Part shown: in pieces, positions 55,247-63,999 of the stretch
Numbering within the stretch: the first letter of the stretch is position 1
How the letters are laid out: every line of letters starts with the position of its first letter
From: an uncultured Celeribacter sp.
GTDB taxonomy: Bacteria; Pseudomonadota; Alphaproteobacteria; Rhodobacterales; Rhodobacteraceae
Reading direction: 5' to 3'
Assembly (NCBI RefSeq): GCF_963676475.1
Contig: NZ_OY781106.1
Coordinates: forward strand, 1,674,001 to 1,738,000
DNA: 64,000 nucleotides
Notes under the pieces: model-generated
The model's input: only the letters and a program-made list of their open reading frames with translations
What the model was told of the DNA's origin: nothing
The model's database searches: none
Made by a program: the position numbers and the translations under genes

Positions 55247-56296
55247 ATGTCCATTCGGGCCAAATTCACCCGCGCCAAGCTGCTCGGCACCATCGCCGCC
55301 GCCAGCATCGCGACCGCCACATCCGCCTTCGCGCAAGACGTCACCCTGATCATGCACCACTTCCTGCCGCCGGTGGCCAACGCCCATAAGGTGATGTTGG
55401 AGCCCTGGGCGCAGAAGGTCATGGACGACAGCGACGGGCGTATCGACATCCAGATTTACCCGGCCATGTCGATGGGCGGCAAACCGGGCGAGCTTTATAA
55501 TCAGGTGCGTGACGGCACAGCGGACATCGTCTGGACGCTGCTGGGCTACAACCCGGGCGTCTTCCCGCGCACTGAGGTCTTTGAATTGCCAACCGTGCAC
55601 AAAGGCTCCGCCACCGACACGACCATCGCACTCAATGCCTCAATGGAGATGCTGGGTGAGGATTTCAAAGACATCCATGTGCTGTTCCTGCACGCCAATG
55701 ACGGCAACCTGATCCATTCCGGCAACAAGGAAGTCACCACATTTGAGGACGTCGCAGGCATGAAACTGCGCACGCCGTCGCGCACCGGGGCCTGGCTGAT
55801 CGAAGGCATGGGCGCGGAGCCCGTAAGCCTTCCCGTGCCTGCCGTGCCCGAAGCCATGGCGAAAGGCGTGATCGACGGCGCGATGACCACCTATGAGATC
55901 GTGCCCGCGCTGAAATTGCAGGAACTCGACAAATACACCGCCGAGCTGCCGAATGGCGACCGTTTCGGCACCGCCGTTTTCATGGTGGCGATGAACAAGG
56001 ACGTCTACGAGGACCTGCCCGACGATCTGAAGGCCGTGATCGACGCCAATTCCCGCGAAAACGTCGCAGCCGAGATCGGCGCGATGTGGGAAGGCTTTGA
56101 AGAGGCCGGCATCGGTGCGCTCGATGGCGCGGGCATCACCCGCCATGTGTTCTCCGACGAGGAAGCCGCGAAATTCAACGCGGTGAGCGAAGAGGTCGTG
56201 GCCCGCTGGGTCGATGAAGTCTCTGAGAAAGGCATCGACGGTGCCGCGCTTGTGGAACAAGCCCGCGCGGCTGTCGCCGCCGCACACGGCGAATAA
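55247..56296 (+). CDS. TRAP transporter substrate-binding protein (DctP) of the gentisate operon
   Basis: This periplasmic binding protein of 349 residues has a Sec signal ending near Ala29 (TATSAFA, then QDVTLIMHHFLPP). The core EIVPALKLQELDKYT matches the other DctP in this window and aromatic-acid TRAP proteins. The start at 55247 has AGGAG upstream, whereas the frame extending to 55208 lacks one. It starts the operon with dctQ, dctM and 3-hydroxybenzoate catabolic genes, so 3-hydroxybenzoate or gentisate is the likely ligand. Confidence 0.91.
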   Translation: MSIRAKFTRAKLLGTIAAASIATATSAFAQDVTLIMHHFLPPVANAHKVMLEPWAQKVMDDSDGRIDIQIYPAMSMGGKPGELYNQVRDGTADIVWTLLGYNPGVFPRTEVFELPTVHKGSATDTTIALNASMEMLGEDFKDIHVLFLHANDGNLIHSGNKEVTTFEDVAGMKLRTPSRTGAWLIEGMGAEPVSLPVPAVPEAMAKGVIDGAMTTYEIVPALKLQELDKYTAELPNGDRFGTAVFMVAMNKDVYEDLPDDLKAVIDANSRENVAAEIGAMWEGFEEAGIGALDGAGITRHVFSDEEAAKFNAVSEEVVARWVDEVSEKGIDGAALVEQARAAVAAAHGE

Positions 56297-56379
56297 ACTC
56301 TTCGAATACCCCAAAACCAGAGTGGCGGGTCCTCCCGCCGCTCATCCAAAACGAAACGCACCCAACCGGGAGGCATGCT

Positions 56380-56877
56380 ATGCACGCTCATGTGACGCGT
56401 CTGGCAGACATATTTGCTATGCTTGGAGGCGCGATCCTCTTTGTCATCGTGATGGTCACCACCACCAACACTGGCGCCTTTATTCTTGATCGGTTCATGG
56501 GCCTGTTTGGCCAGGACGTCTCCGGCCTTCCGGGCTACGAAGATTTCGTCCAGCTCGCCATTTCCGGCGCGGCATTGATGTTTTTCCCCTACACGCAGGC
56601 CTCGCGCGGCCATGTCGCCGTCGACCTTTTCGTCGCCAATGCGCCAATGCCCGTGAAACGGCTTTTGGACCACATGTGGCTGACGCTCACCGCCGCAGTC
56701 GCGCTGTTTCTGGCCTATTGGATGGTCTTTGGGATGCTCGAATCCCGCTCTGACGCCGCCGAAGCCGGTGTGCTCGGCTGGCCGATCTGGCCCTTCTACA
56801 TTCCCGGCATCGCCTCCATGGTCCTCTGGGCCGTGGTCTCCGTGAGCCAGATTTTCGGAGACGCGCGCTATGCTTGA
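56380..56877 (+). CDS. TRAP transporter small permease (DctQ) of the gentisate operon
   Basis: This four-helix membrane subunit of 165 residues has the typical YEDFVQLAISGAALMFFPYTQASRGHVAVDLF region after a first hydrophobic segment. It lies 83 bases after dctP and overlaps dctM by 8 bases. It should couple DctP to DctM. Confidence 0.91.
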   Translation: MHAHVTRLADIFAMLGGAILFVIVMVTTTNTGAFILDRFMGLFGQDVSGLPGYEDFVQLAISGAALMFFPYTQASRGHVAVDLFVANAPMPVKRLLDHMWLTLTAAVALFLAYWMVFGMLESRSDAAEAGVLGWPIWPFYIPGIASMVLWAVVSVSQIFGDARYA

Positions 56878-58261
56878 TCCCATCACCATCGGGGTTCTTG
56901 GCCTCGTCGTTCTTTTCGTGCTTCTGATCCTGCGGATGCCGGTCGGCATCGCGATGATCCTCGTCGGCATCGGCGGCACTTATGCGCTCTCGCTGGCCCT
57001 ACCCTATGTGCGCTTTGTGCCCTACATCCGTCAGTTCAAATCGCTCCTCTGGGAGAATGTCGCGAGCTACGATCTCTCTGTCGTGCCTTTGTTCGTGCTG
57101 ATGGGCTACATCGCCGCCGAAGCGCGGCTGTCCTCGGACCTGTTCAAAGGTCTCGAAGCCCTCTTGTCCCGGTTGCGCGGTGGCGTGGCCATGGCGGCGA
57201 TCGCGGCCTGCGGCGGCTTTGGCGCGGTTTGCGGGTCTTCGCTGGCGACCGCCGCGACGATGGGCAAAGTGGCTCTGCCGGAGCTCAAGGAACTGGGCTA
57301 CAAGGACCGTCTCTCTGCGGGCGCTTTGGCCGCAGGCGGCACGCTCGGCATTCTGATCCCGCCCTCTGTGGCGCTGGTGATCTATGCGATCATCGTCGAA
57401 GGGTCGATCCTCAAGATGTTCCAAGCCGCCGTCATCCCCGGCCTTCTGGCCGTGTTGTCCTTTATCCTGGTGATCGCCATTCTGGTGCGTGTGGACCCGT
57501 CTCTGGCGCCCGAGCCGCGCCCGATGCCGCGCGCGGAACGCAACCTGGCGCTCAAACGCCTGTTCCCGGTGATCCTCATTTTTGGCGCGATCATTCTGGG
57601 TCTGGGGTTCGGCCTCTTCACGCCCACGCCCGCCGCCTCTATCGGCGTCTTCCTGATCGGTGCCTATGGCTTTGCGCTGCGCGCTCTGACCGGCGAAGGG
57701 CTGAACCTCAAAGGCCTGCGCCGCGCTTTGCAAGCCACCGCGATCACCTCCGGCATGATCTACCTGATCCTCTTTGGCGCCGAAGTGCTCAAGGGGTTCT
57801 TCACCCGCTCCGGCCTGCCGCAGGCGCTCTCCGAGTGGGCGGCGAATTCCGGCATGGACCCGATGCTGGTGCTGGTGATCATGCTCATCGCCTTCGTCGT
57901 CTTAGGCTGTTTCATGGAAAGCCTCGCGATGATCCTCGTCGTGGTGCCCTTCTTCTGGCCGACGCTCATCGCGCTCAACGGCGGCGATTACGTCACCGCC
58001 GATATGGCCGCCTTTGGCATGGACAACGAGGACCTGAAAATCTGGTTCGGCATCCTCGCGCTCATTGTGGTCGAGCTCGGGCTGATCACGCCCCCCGTCG
58101 GCCTCAACGTCTTCATCATCTCCTCGCTCGCCAAGGACACGCCCATGTCCACCGTCTTCCGCGGTGTCATGCCTTTCTTGGGCTCCGAGGTCATCCGCGT
58201 GGGCCTCATCCTGATGATCCCCGCCCTCACCCTCACCATTCCACGCCTCATCGGCGGCTGA
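56870..58261 (+). CDS. TRAP transporter large permease (DctM) of the gentisate operon
   Basis: This is the main ion-driven transport subunit, 463 residues with about twelve to thirteen helices. Motifs: GGFGAVCGSSLATAATMGKVALPEL, GTLGILIPPSVALVIYAIIVEG and VELGLITPPVGLNVFIISSLAKD. It has an extra segment near residues 360-380 (LNGGDYVTADMAAFGMDNED) compared with the other DctM here. The gene is 17 bases before the 3-hydroxybenzoate hydroxylase, so transport and first catabolic step are co-expressed. Confidence 0.93.
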   Translation: MLDPITIGVLGLVVLFVLLILRMPVGIAMILVGIGGTYALSLALPYVRFVPYIRQFKSLLWENVASYDLSVVPLFVLMGYIAAEARLSSDLFKGLEALLSRLRGGVAMAAIAACGGFGAVCGSSLATAATMGKVALPELKELGYKDRLSAGALAAGGTLGILIPPSVALVIYAIIVEGSILKMFQAAVIPGLLAVLSFILVIAILVRVDPSLAPEPRPMPRAERNLALKRLFPVILIFGAIILGLGFGLFTPTPAASIGVFLIGAYGFALRALTGEGLNLKGLRRALQATAITSGMIYLILFGAEVLKGFFTRSGLPQALSEWAANSGMDPMLVLVIMLIAFVVLGCFMESLAMILVVVPFFWPTLIALNGGDYVTADMAAFGMDNEDLKIWFGILALIVVELGLITPPVGLNVFIISSLAKDTPMSTVFRGVMPFLGSEVIRVGLILMIPALTLTIPRLIGG

Positions 58262-58278
58262 CATAAGGAGACACACCC

Positions 58279-59499
58279 ATGTCCGATCTTCCCATTATCA
58301 TTGCCGGTGGCGGCATCGGCGGCCTTGCTGCCGCCTGTGGTCTGGCCCGCAAAGGTCACCGTTCCATCGTCGTCGAACAAGCCCCCGCGCTTGGCGAGAT
58401 CGGCGCCGGCATTCAGATCGGTCCGAACGCTTTCCATTGCTTCGACTATCTGGGCGTCGGCGACGAGGCGCGTGAGAAGGCGGTCTATATCGACAAGCTG
58501 CGCCTGATGGATGCGCAAACCGCCGAGGACATCACGTCCATTCCCCTGGACGAACCATTCCGCGAGCGCTTTAAAAACCCCTACGCCGTGGTGCATCGCG
58601 CCGACCTGCATGGTGTTCTGCTGAAGTATTGCGAAGACAGCCCGCTGGTGGACATCCGCACCTCACATGTGGTCGAAGGCTACGAACAGGACGGCACCTC
58701 CGTCACGCTCAAGGTGAAAGACCGTGATCCGATCAAAGGCTCTTTCCTGATCGGTGCCGAAGGTCTGCGTTCACCGATCCGCAACCAAATGGTCGGCGAC
58801 GGCGAGCCGCGCATCTCCGGCCACACCACCTATCGTTCCGTCATCCCGACCGAGCAGATGCCCGAAGACCTGCGCTGGAACGCGGCCACGCTTTGGGCCG
58901 GTCCGAAATGTCACATCGTGCACTACCCGCTCAAGGGCTGGAAAGTGTTCAACCTCGTGGTGACCTATCACCGCGATGTGCAGGAGGCCATCGCAGGCCG
59001 TCCGGTCTCCAAAGAAGAGGTCGCCGCTGGGTTCGAGCACATCCACCCGAAGGCCCGTCAGGTCATCGAACATGGCTCGGACTGGAAGCTCTGGGTGCTC
59101 TGCGACCGCGATCCGATCTCCAACTGGGTCGAGGACCGTGTGGCTTTGCTGGGCGATGCCGCGCACCCGATGCTTCAGTATTTCGCCCAAGGCGCCTGTA
59201 TGGCCATGGAAGACGCCGTCGCCATGTCCCATTGCATCGAGCATTACGGCGAGAACGTCGAGCGCGCGCTCCAGATTTATCAGGAGATGCGCAAGGTCCG
59301 CACCGCCCGCGTTCAAATGAATTCGCGTCTCATCGGCGAATACATTTACCACCCGGATGACGCCAAAGCCGCCGTGCGCAACCACGTCATGTCGGGCATG
59401 TCGCAGGATGAATGGTACGACCAGCTCTCCTGGCTCTACGGCTCCACCGGCCTTGACGACACGACTGTGAACGCCGCGCTGAAAACCGCCGCCGAATAA
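58279..59499 (+). CDS. 3-hydroxybenzoate 6-hydroxylase (FAD monooxygenase)
   Basis: This class A flavin hydroxylase of 406 residues turns 3-hydroxybenzoate into gentisate with NAD(P)H and O2. It carries AGGGIGGLAAACGLARKG (FAD), the internal GAEGLRSPIRNQM motif, and the second FAD motif GDAAHPMLQYFAQGACMAMEDA. The latter, with LQYFAQG, is seen in gentisate-forming 3HB6H/salicylate hydroxylase types. Adjacent gentisate dioxygenase supports 3HB6H over salicylate 1-hydroxylase. A salicylate 5-hydroxylase would be multicomponent and is not seen. Confidence 0.9.
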   Translation: MSDLPIIIAGGGIGGLAAACGLARKGHRSIVVEQAPALGEIGAGIQIGPNAFHCFDYLGVGDEAREKAVYIDKLRLMDAQTAEDITSIPLDEPFRERFKNPYAVVHRADLHGVLLKYCEDSPLVDIRTSHVVEGYEQDGTSVTLKVKDRDPIKGSFLIGAEGLRSPIRNQMVGDGEPRISGHTTYRSVIPTEQMPEDLRWNAATLWAGPKCHIVHYPLKGWKVFNLVVTYHRDVQEAIAGRPVSKEEVAAGFEHIHPKARQVIEHGSDWKLWVLCDRDPISNWVEDRVALLGDAAHPMLQYFAQGACMAMEDAVAMSHCIEHYGENVERALQIYQEMRKVRTARVQMNSRLIGEYIYHPDDAKAAVRNHVMSGMSQDEWYDQLSWLYGSTGLDDTTVNAALKTAAE

Positions 59500-59530
59500 C
59501 TCCCTAAGAAACGCAAAAAGGACAAACCAA

Positions 59531-60229
59531 ATGGCTTATGTCTTCCCCCCCGCGCCCCAGGCCTCTGTGGCCGTCGATGGCTCCGACGATCGTCTGCCGG
59601 TCCGCCGCATTTTCTGTGTCGGTCGCAACTACGCCGCCCACGCCCGTGAGATGGGCAAGGACCCGGATCGCGATCCGCCGTTCTTCTTCACCAAACCGGC
59701 CGATGCCGTGGTGGACAGCGGCGAGACCGTCGCCTACCCGCCGGAGACCGAGAATTTCCACTACGAGGCGGAACTCGTGGCGGTGATCGGCAAAGCGGGC
59801 AAGAACATCGCGGAAGAGGACAGCCTCTCGCACGTCTGGGGCTATGCCGTGGGCAACGACCTGACGCGCCGCGACCTGCAACTTGTGGCCCGCGAACAGG
59901 GCCGTCCGTGGGACTGGGGCAAGGCGTTTGACCGCTCCGCCGTCATCGGGCCGGTCTTCCCGGTCGAAAAGGTCGGCCACCCGGACAAGGGTTCGATCAA
60001 GCTCACCGTGAATGGCGACGTCAAGCAGGACGCCGATCTGGCGGAGCTCATTTGGTCGGTGCCGGAGATCATCTCGATCCTGTCGCATTCCATCTCGCTT
60101 GAGCCCGGCGATCTGATCATGACCGGCACGCCGGCGGGTGTTGGGCCGATGGTTGAGGGCGATGTCTGTGTCGTCGAGATCGAAGGCCTGGGCAAGATCG
60201 AAACGCCCATCGGAAAACGTGAGGCGTAA
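59531..60229 (+). CDS. Fumarylpyruvate hydrolase (FAA-hydrolase family)
   Basis: This enzyme of 232 residues would cleave fumarylpyruvate into fumarate and pyruvate, the last step of the gentisate route. Typical FAH fold motifs are CVGRNYAAHAREMG, the metal-binding NFHYEAELVAVIGK and the DLIMTGTPAGVGPM segment. Position next to maleylpyruvate isomerase and gentisate dioxygenase argues for NagK-like function over generic acylpyruvase. It is 3 bases from the next gene. Confidence 0.9.
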   Translation: MAYVFPPAPQASVAVDGSDDRLPVRRIFCVGRNYAAHAREMGKDPDRDPPFFFTKPADAVVDSGETVAYPPETENFHYEAELVAVIGKAGKNIAEEDSLSHVWGYAVGNDLTRRDLQLVAREQGRPWDWGKAFDRSAVIGPVFPVEKVGHPDKGSIKLTVNGDVKQDADLAELIWSVPEIISILSHSISLEPGDLIMTGTPAGVGPMVEGDVCVVEIEGLGKIETPIGKREA

Positions 60230-60232
60230 GAC

Positions 60233-60880
60233 ATGCCGTTGAAGTTGCACAACTTCTTCCGCTCCTCCACCTCAACGCGGCTCAGAGCCGCGTTGAACCT
60301 CAAGGGGCTGGAGTATGACTATATCGCCTATGTGCTGCGCGATGGGGAAACCCGGACGCCCGAGTATCTGGCGAAGAACCCACAGGGTCTCGTGCCGACG
60401 CTTGAGACCGAGGACGGCAGCTTTCTGACGCAATCTCTCGCCATCATGGAATGGCTGGAGGAGACCCACCCGGAACCTGCGCTTTTGCCCGCGGATGCCG
60501 AGGGCCGCGCCCGTGTGCGTGCGCTGTCCTATATGATCGCCTGTGAGATCCATCCGCTCAACAACCTGCGCGTTTTGTTCCGCATTCGTGATCAGTTCGG
60601 CGCCGACGAAGAGGCCCAGAAAGAGTGGTTCACTCATTGGGTCACGCTTACCTTTGACGCGCTGGAAGCCGAGCTGTCCGCCTCACCGCAGACCGGCACC
60701 TATTGCCATGGCGACACACCGACGATGGCCGATTGCTGCCTCTATGCGCAGGTGTGGAACAACAAACGCTTTGGCGTGCCGCTGGAAAACTGGCCGGTGA
60801 TTTCGCGCATTTATGCCGAACTCGACACGCTGCCCGCCTTCACCAAAGCGGCCCCGCCCAATCAACCCGACGCCGCCTGA
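60233..60880 (+). CDS. Maleylpyruvate/maleylacetoacetate isomerase (zeta-class GST)
   Basis: This 215-residue glutathione-S-transferase-fold protein isomerises maleylpyruvate to fumarylpyruvate using glutathione. The N-terminal motif SSTSTRLRAALNLKGLEY includes the catalytic Ser, and NPQGLVPTLETEDGSFLTQS the glutathione-binding cis-Pro region, both classic for zeta GST enzymes such as NagL. Glutathione use fits a proteobacterium. A second, unrelated isomerase-like gene closes the same operon. Confidence 0.92.
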   Translation: MPLKLHNFFRSSTSTRLRAALNLKGLEYDYIAYVLRDGETRTPEYLAKNPQGLVPTLETEDGSFLTQSLAIMEWLEETHPEPALLPADAEGRARVRALSYMIACEIHPLNNLRVLFRIRDQFGADEEAQKEWFTHWVTLTFDALEAELSASPQTGTYCHGDTPTMADCCLYAQVWNNKRFGVPLENWPVISRIYAELDTLPAFTKAAPPNQPDAA

Positions 60881-60937
60881 GGCGTCGCCCCATACGCACG
60901 CGGCCTGACGCGTGACCAACCCCGGAGGAATTTCACG

Positions 60938-62041
60938 ATGCTGACCGAAGATCGCAACCACGACACCATCGAGCATGGTATGCAGCCGGAGGACACGCCG
61001 GAACTGCGCGCGCTTTACAAAGGCTTCGAAGAGAACAATCTTTTGCCGCTCTGGACCCAGCTTGGCGACCTGATGCCGATGACGCCCAAGTCCAAGGCCG
61101 TGCCGCATGTCTGGCGGTGGGCCGATCTTCTGCCGCTGGCGGAAAAATCCGGCGAGCTGGTTCCAGTGGGCCGGGGCGGCGAACGCCGTGCGATTGGCCT
61201 TGCCAATCCGGGGCTCGGTGGCAACGCCTATGTCAGCCCGACCATGTGGGCCGCGATCCAGTATCTCTGCCCGGGCGAAAACGCGCCGGAACACCGCCAT
61301 TCGCAAAACGCCTTTCGCTTCGTCGTCGAGGGCGAAGGTGTCTGGACCGTGGTCAATGGCGACCCGGTGCGCATGTCGCGGGGCGATTTGCTTTTGACGC
61401 CCGGCTGGTGTTTTCACGGTCACCACAATGTCGCGACAGAGCCGATGGCCTGGATCGACGGGCTCGACATTCCGTTCTCGCAACAGATGGACGTTGGCTT
61501 TTTTGAATTCGGCTCTGACCGGGTGACAGACAACGCCACCCCCGACTATTCGCAAGGTGAGCGCCTCTGGTGCCATCCGGGCCTGCGGCCTCTGTCGCAG
61601 TTGCAAAACACGGTCTCCTCGCCGATTGGCGCCTATCGTTGGGAGTTCACCGACCGGGCGTTGACCGAACAGCTTTTGCTCGAAGACGAAGGCCAGCCCG
61701 CCACGGTTGAGCAGGGCCACGCCGCGATCCGCTACGTCAACCCGACCACCGGCGGCGACGTGATGCCGACGATCCGCTGCGAATTCCACCGTTTGCGGGC
61801 GGGCACGCAGACGGCGACGCGCAATGAGGTCGGCTCCACCGTCTTCCAGGTTTTTGAGGGCAAGGGCGCCGTCGTGATGAATGGCGTCGAGCATAAGCTG
61901 GAAAAAGGCGACATGTTCGTCGTGCCCTCCTGGGTGCCGTGGTCCTTGCAGGCCGAGACGCAGTTCGATCTGTTCCGATTCTCGGATGCGCCGATCATGG
62001 AACGCCTTGGCTTCATGCGTCAGATGGTCGAGGGACAGTGA
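60938..62041 (+). CDS. Gentisate 1,2-dioxygenase
   Basis: This bicupin Fe(II) ring-cleavage enzyme of 367 residues opens gentisate to maleylpyruvate. The first cupin (about 95-180) has the ligands His119 and His121 in APEHRHSQNAFRF, followed by the conserved GEGVWTVVNGDPVRMSRGDLLLTPGW. The second cupin (about 260-350, with FQVFEGKGAVVMNGVEHKLEKGDMFVVPSW) keeps no full metal site, as in family members with one active domain. A GGAGG site precedes the ATG. It overlaps the next gene by one base. Confidence 0.94.
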   Translation: MLTEDRNHDTIEHGMQPEDTPELRALYKGFEENNLLPLWTQLGDLMPMTPKSKAVPHVWRWADLLPLAEKSGELVPVGRGGERRAIGLANPGLGGNAYVSPTMWAAIQYLCPGENAPEHRHSQNAFRFVVEGEGVWTVVNGDPVRMSRGDLLLTPGWCFHGHHNVATEPMAWIDGLDIPFSQQMDVGFFEFGSDRVTDNATPDYSQGERLWCHPGLRPLSQLQNTVSSPIGAYRWEFTDRALTEQLLLEDEGQPATVEQGHAAIRYVNPTTGGDVMPTIRCEFHRLRAGTQTATRNEVGSTVFQVFEGKGAVVMNGVEHKLEKGDMFVVPSWVPWSLQAETQFDLFRFSDAPIMERLGFMRQMVEGQ

Positions 62042-62595
62042 TGTCGCTCACCGAGACAGACATCGCCGCCCGCGAAGCGCTAAAGGAACGCTTGGGCAAG
62101 GGGGCGCGGTTCGACGCCCCCAATGCGCCCGCAGAGGACTTACTTTTGGCCCGTCGCGGCACCGCCTATTTCGCCCGCAAACTCATGGAATTGTCCGATG
62201 AGGACCTCTATGCCCCCTCCGCGATTTCCGGCCTGACCCGCGCGCATATCATTGTGCGCGTCAGCTATGAGGCCCGTTATCAGGCGCTGGCTCTGGAGGC
62301 CTTGAACAAGGGTGAGCTCTTGGAATTGCCCGAGGAATTGCCCTCGCTCGATCTTGCCGCCACCCTTCCGGCCCGCGCGCTTCGGCACCTGTTCCGGCAT
62401 TCCGAAGTGCATCTCAACGTCTGCTGGCGTGATTTGTCCGAGGATCAATGGGATGCGGCGCTCACCTTGGCCGACGGCACTCTGACGACACCCCGCGCCC
62501 TGCCTTTGCTGCGCGCCAAAGGCATCTGGCAAGGTGCCCTCGATCTCGGCAATGGTGCGCGCCGCGCGGATGTGCCGACAGCCCTCGCGCTGTGA
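62041..62595 (+). CDS. DinB-like maleylpyruvate isomerase N-domain protein (MDMPI_N type)
   Basis: This 184-residue protein is similar to the N-terminal domain of mycothiol-dependent maleylpyruvate isomerases, a DinB four-helix fold that binds metal. Candidate ligands are His69 (TRAHII) and His120/Glu122/His124 in FRHSEVHLNV. The actinobacterial enzyme uses His-Glu-His, while here a His may replace the Glu. The start at 62041 overlaps the dioxygenase stop. Since the operon already holds a GST-type isomerase and this organism should lack mycothiol, its role (backup isomerase or another thiol-dependent step) is open. Confidence 0.83.
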   Translation: MSLTETDIAAREALKERLGKGARFDAPNAPAEDLLLARRGTAYFARKLMELSDEDLYAPSAISGLTRAHIIVRVSYEARYQALALEALNKGELLELPEELPSLDLAATLPARALRHLFRHSEVHLNVCWRDLSEDQWDAALTLADGTLTTPRALPLLRAKGIWQGALDLGNGARRADVPTALAL

Positions 62596-63723
62596 TCACT
62601 CGTCGAGCAGATGCTCGTAACGCGCATCCGTCAGGGTCTTCATAAAGGCCACCAAGGCGTCGATTTCGCGATCCTCAAGCGCCGGTCCCGTGGTCAGCTC
62701 TTCCATCGAGAGGTTCTCTGCCACCTCCGGCGCACCAAAGCGTTCGCCGGTCTCCGGGTTGATCATCCGCGCCTCGGATTTCGTGTTGTAGGTGTTGTAA
62801 AACAACACGACCGTGCGCAGGTCCTGAAACACGCCGTTGTGCATATAGGGCCCGGTGACCGCCACGTTTCGCAGCGTCGGCACCTTGATCTTGCCTTCCA
62901 AACCCGCAGCGTCCTCGACCAAGGCGTTCTGTGCCAGCCCCAGATCGGGATGCCCGCGCCCGACGCCGTTCATATCACGCAGCGCGCCGTTCTCCGGCAC
63001 GCCGATGTTGTGATATTCGTAATTGGTGAAGGTCTCGCCCTCCATCCCCGCACGCGGCTTGAGCTCGTGGCAGAGGTTACAATTGGTGAATTGCTGCGAG
63101 AAAAACAGCGTCTCGCCCAGCATCTCCTCCCGCGTCAACTCCGCCTCGCCCCGCAGGTAACGGTCGTATTTGCTGTCAAACGGCGAAAAAAGATCGGTGC
63201 CCTCAAAGGCGGCAATCGCCTTGGTCATCGCCGCATAGGCCTCGTCTTGGTCGGCAAAAATCTCGTCTCCGAACAGGTCCTTGAAGGCCACGACATAGGC
63301 CGGGTTTTCCTCTAGCCGCACCACCACAGAAGCGGCATTCGGCATGCCCATCTCGATCGGGTTCAAGGGCGGCCCACCAGCTTGATCGGCCAAAGTCGCG
63401 GCGCGCCCGTCGTGAAACTGACCGCCCATATAGACGCCCTCGTCGAGCTTTTGGAACATCGGCGCGAAATGCGCGTAGCTTGCAGTCGGCGCATTGCGGT
63501 CGCCCAAGGACACACCGTCATCGCCTGGCGAAGCCATACCACGCGGGTCGGCAAAGCCGTAGTCGGGATTGTGACAGGTCGAGCAGGATTGCGTCCGGTT
63601 CTGTGACAGGTTTTCGTCGAAAAACAGCGCCTCCCCCAGACCTTCGAGCGTGGCAAGGTCTTCGGCCATCGCCGGAGCGGCCAGCAGAATGCAGAAAAGC
63701 GGCAGGGCAAGAGATTTCATCAT
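62596..63723 (-). CDS. Di-haem cytochrome c peroxidase (CcpA/MauG superfamily)
   Basis: This is a periplasmic peroxidase of about 375 residues that reduces H2O2 with electrons from cytochrome c. A signal peptide (to about Ala20, LLAAPAMA) precedes two covalent haem sites, CSTCH (47-51) and CNLCH (215-219). GVYMGGQFHDGRAATLADQA and the C-terminal TGPYMHNGVFQDLRTVVLFYN are family-typical. The start at 63723 (MMKSLALP) is set by the AGGAAG upstream; the second ATG at 63720 is equally possible. A FnrL box upstream fits classical Ccp control. A MauG-like maturation enzyme is the main alternative. Confidence 0.88.
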   Translation of the reverse strand: MMKSLALPLFCILLAAPAMAEDLATLEGLGEALFFDENLSQNRTQSCSTCHNPDYGFADPRGMASPGDDGVSLGDRNAPTASYAHFAPMFQKLDEGVYMGGQFHDGRAATLADQAGGPPLNPIEMGMPNAASVVVRLEENPAYVVAFKDLFGDEIFADQDEAYAAMTKAIAAFEGTDLFSPFDSKYDRYLRGEAELTREEMLGETLFFSQQFTNCNLCHELKPRAGMEGETFTNYEYHNIGVPENGALRDMNGVGRGHPDLGLAQNALVEDAAGLEGKIKVPTLRNVAVTGPYMHNGVFQDLRTVVLFYNTYNTKSEARMINPETGERFGAPEVAENLSMEELTTGPALEDREIDALVAFMKTLTDARYEHLLDE

Positions 63724-63802
63724 GGGCTTCCTGAGAGTCATGGCAGTGTCCAAAGCGCGGGGTCTGTCTGGACGGCTTTACCCGAGCTTTTCAATCGGGA
63801 AT

Positions 63803-63816
63803 TTGACCGAAGTCAA
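63803..63816. promoter_or_regulatory. FnrL/FNR-type box upstream of cytochrome c peroxidase
   Basis: TTGACCGAAGTCAA is a perfect TTGAC-N4-GTCAA inverted repeat, identical in half-sites to the cydA box. It is 80 bases before the peroxidase start, consistent with FnrL activation at low oxygen. Confidence 0.8.
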
Positions 63817-63925
63817 GCCCCACACCGAAATCGTGATCGTGCGGCCCCGCTCCACTCAGACATTTGACACGGCCTTGACCACTTGACGCTCCAAAATCCA
63901 TGGCCTAAACACAGGGCTCTACGCA

Positions 63926-63999
63926 GCGGGCGTTGTGTAGTGGTAAGACCTTAGCCTTCCAAGCTAATGACGCGGGTTCGATTCCCGCCGCCCGCTCCA
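63926..63999 (+). tRNA. tRNA-Gly (anticodon UCC)
   Basis: A full cloverleaf folds: acceptor GCGGGCG with CGCCCGC, anticodon stem TTAGC/GCTAA with loop CTTCCAA giving anticodon UCC (TCC at 63958-63960), and T-arm GCGGG/CCCGC with TTCGATT loop. The encoded CCA is at 63997-63999, one base before the window end. It reads GGA/GGG glycine codons. Confidence 0.97.
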
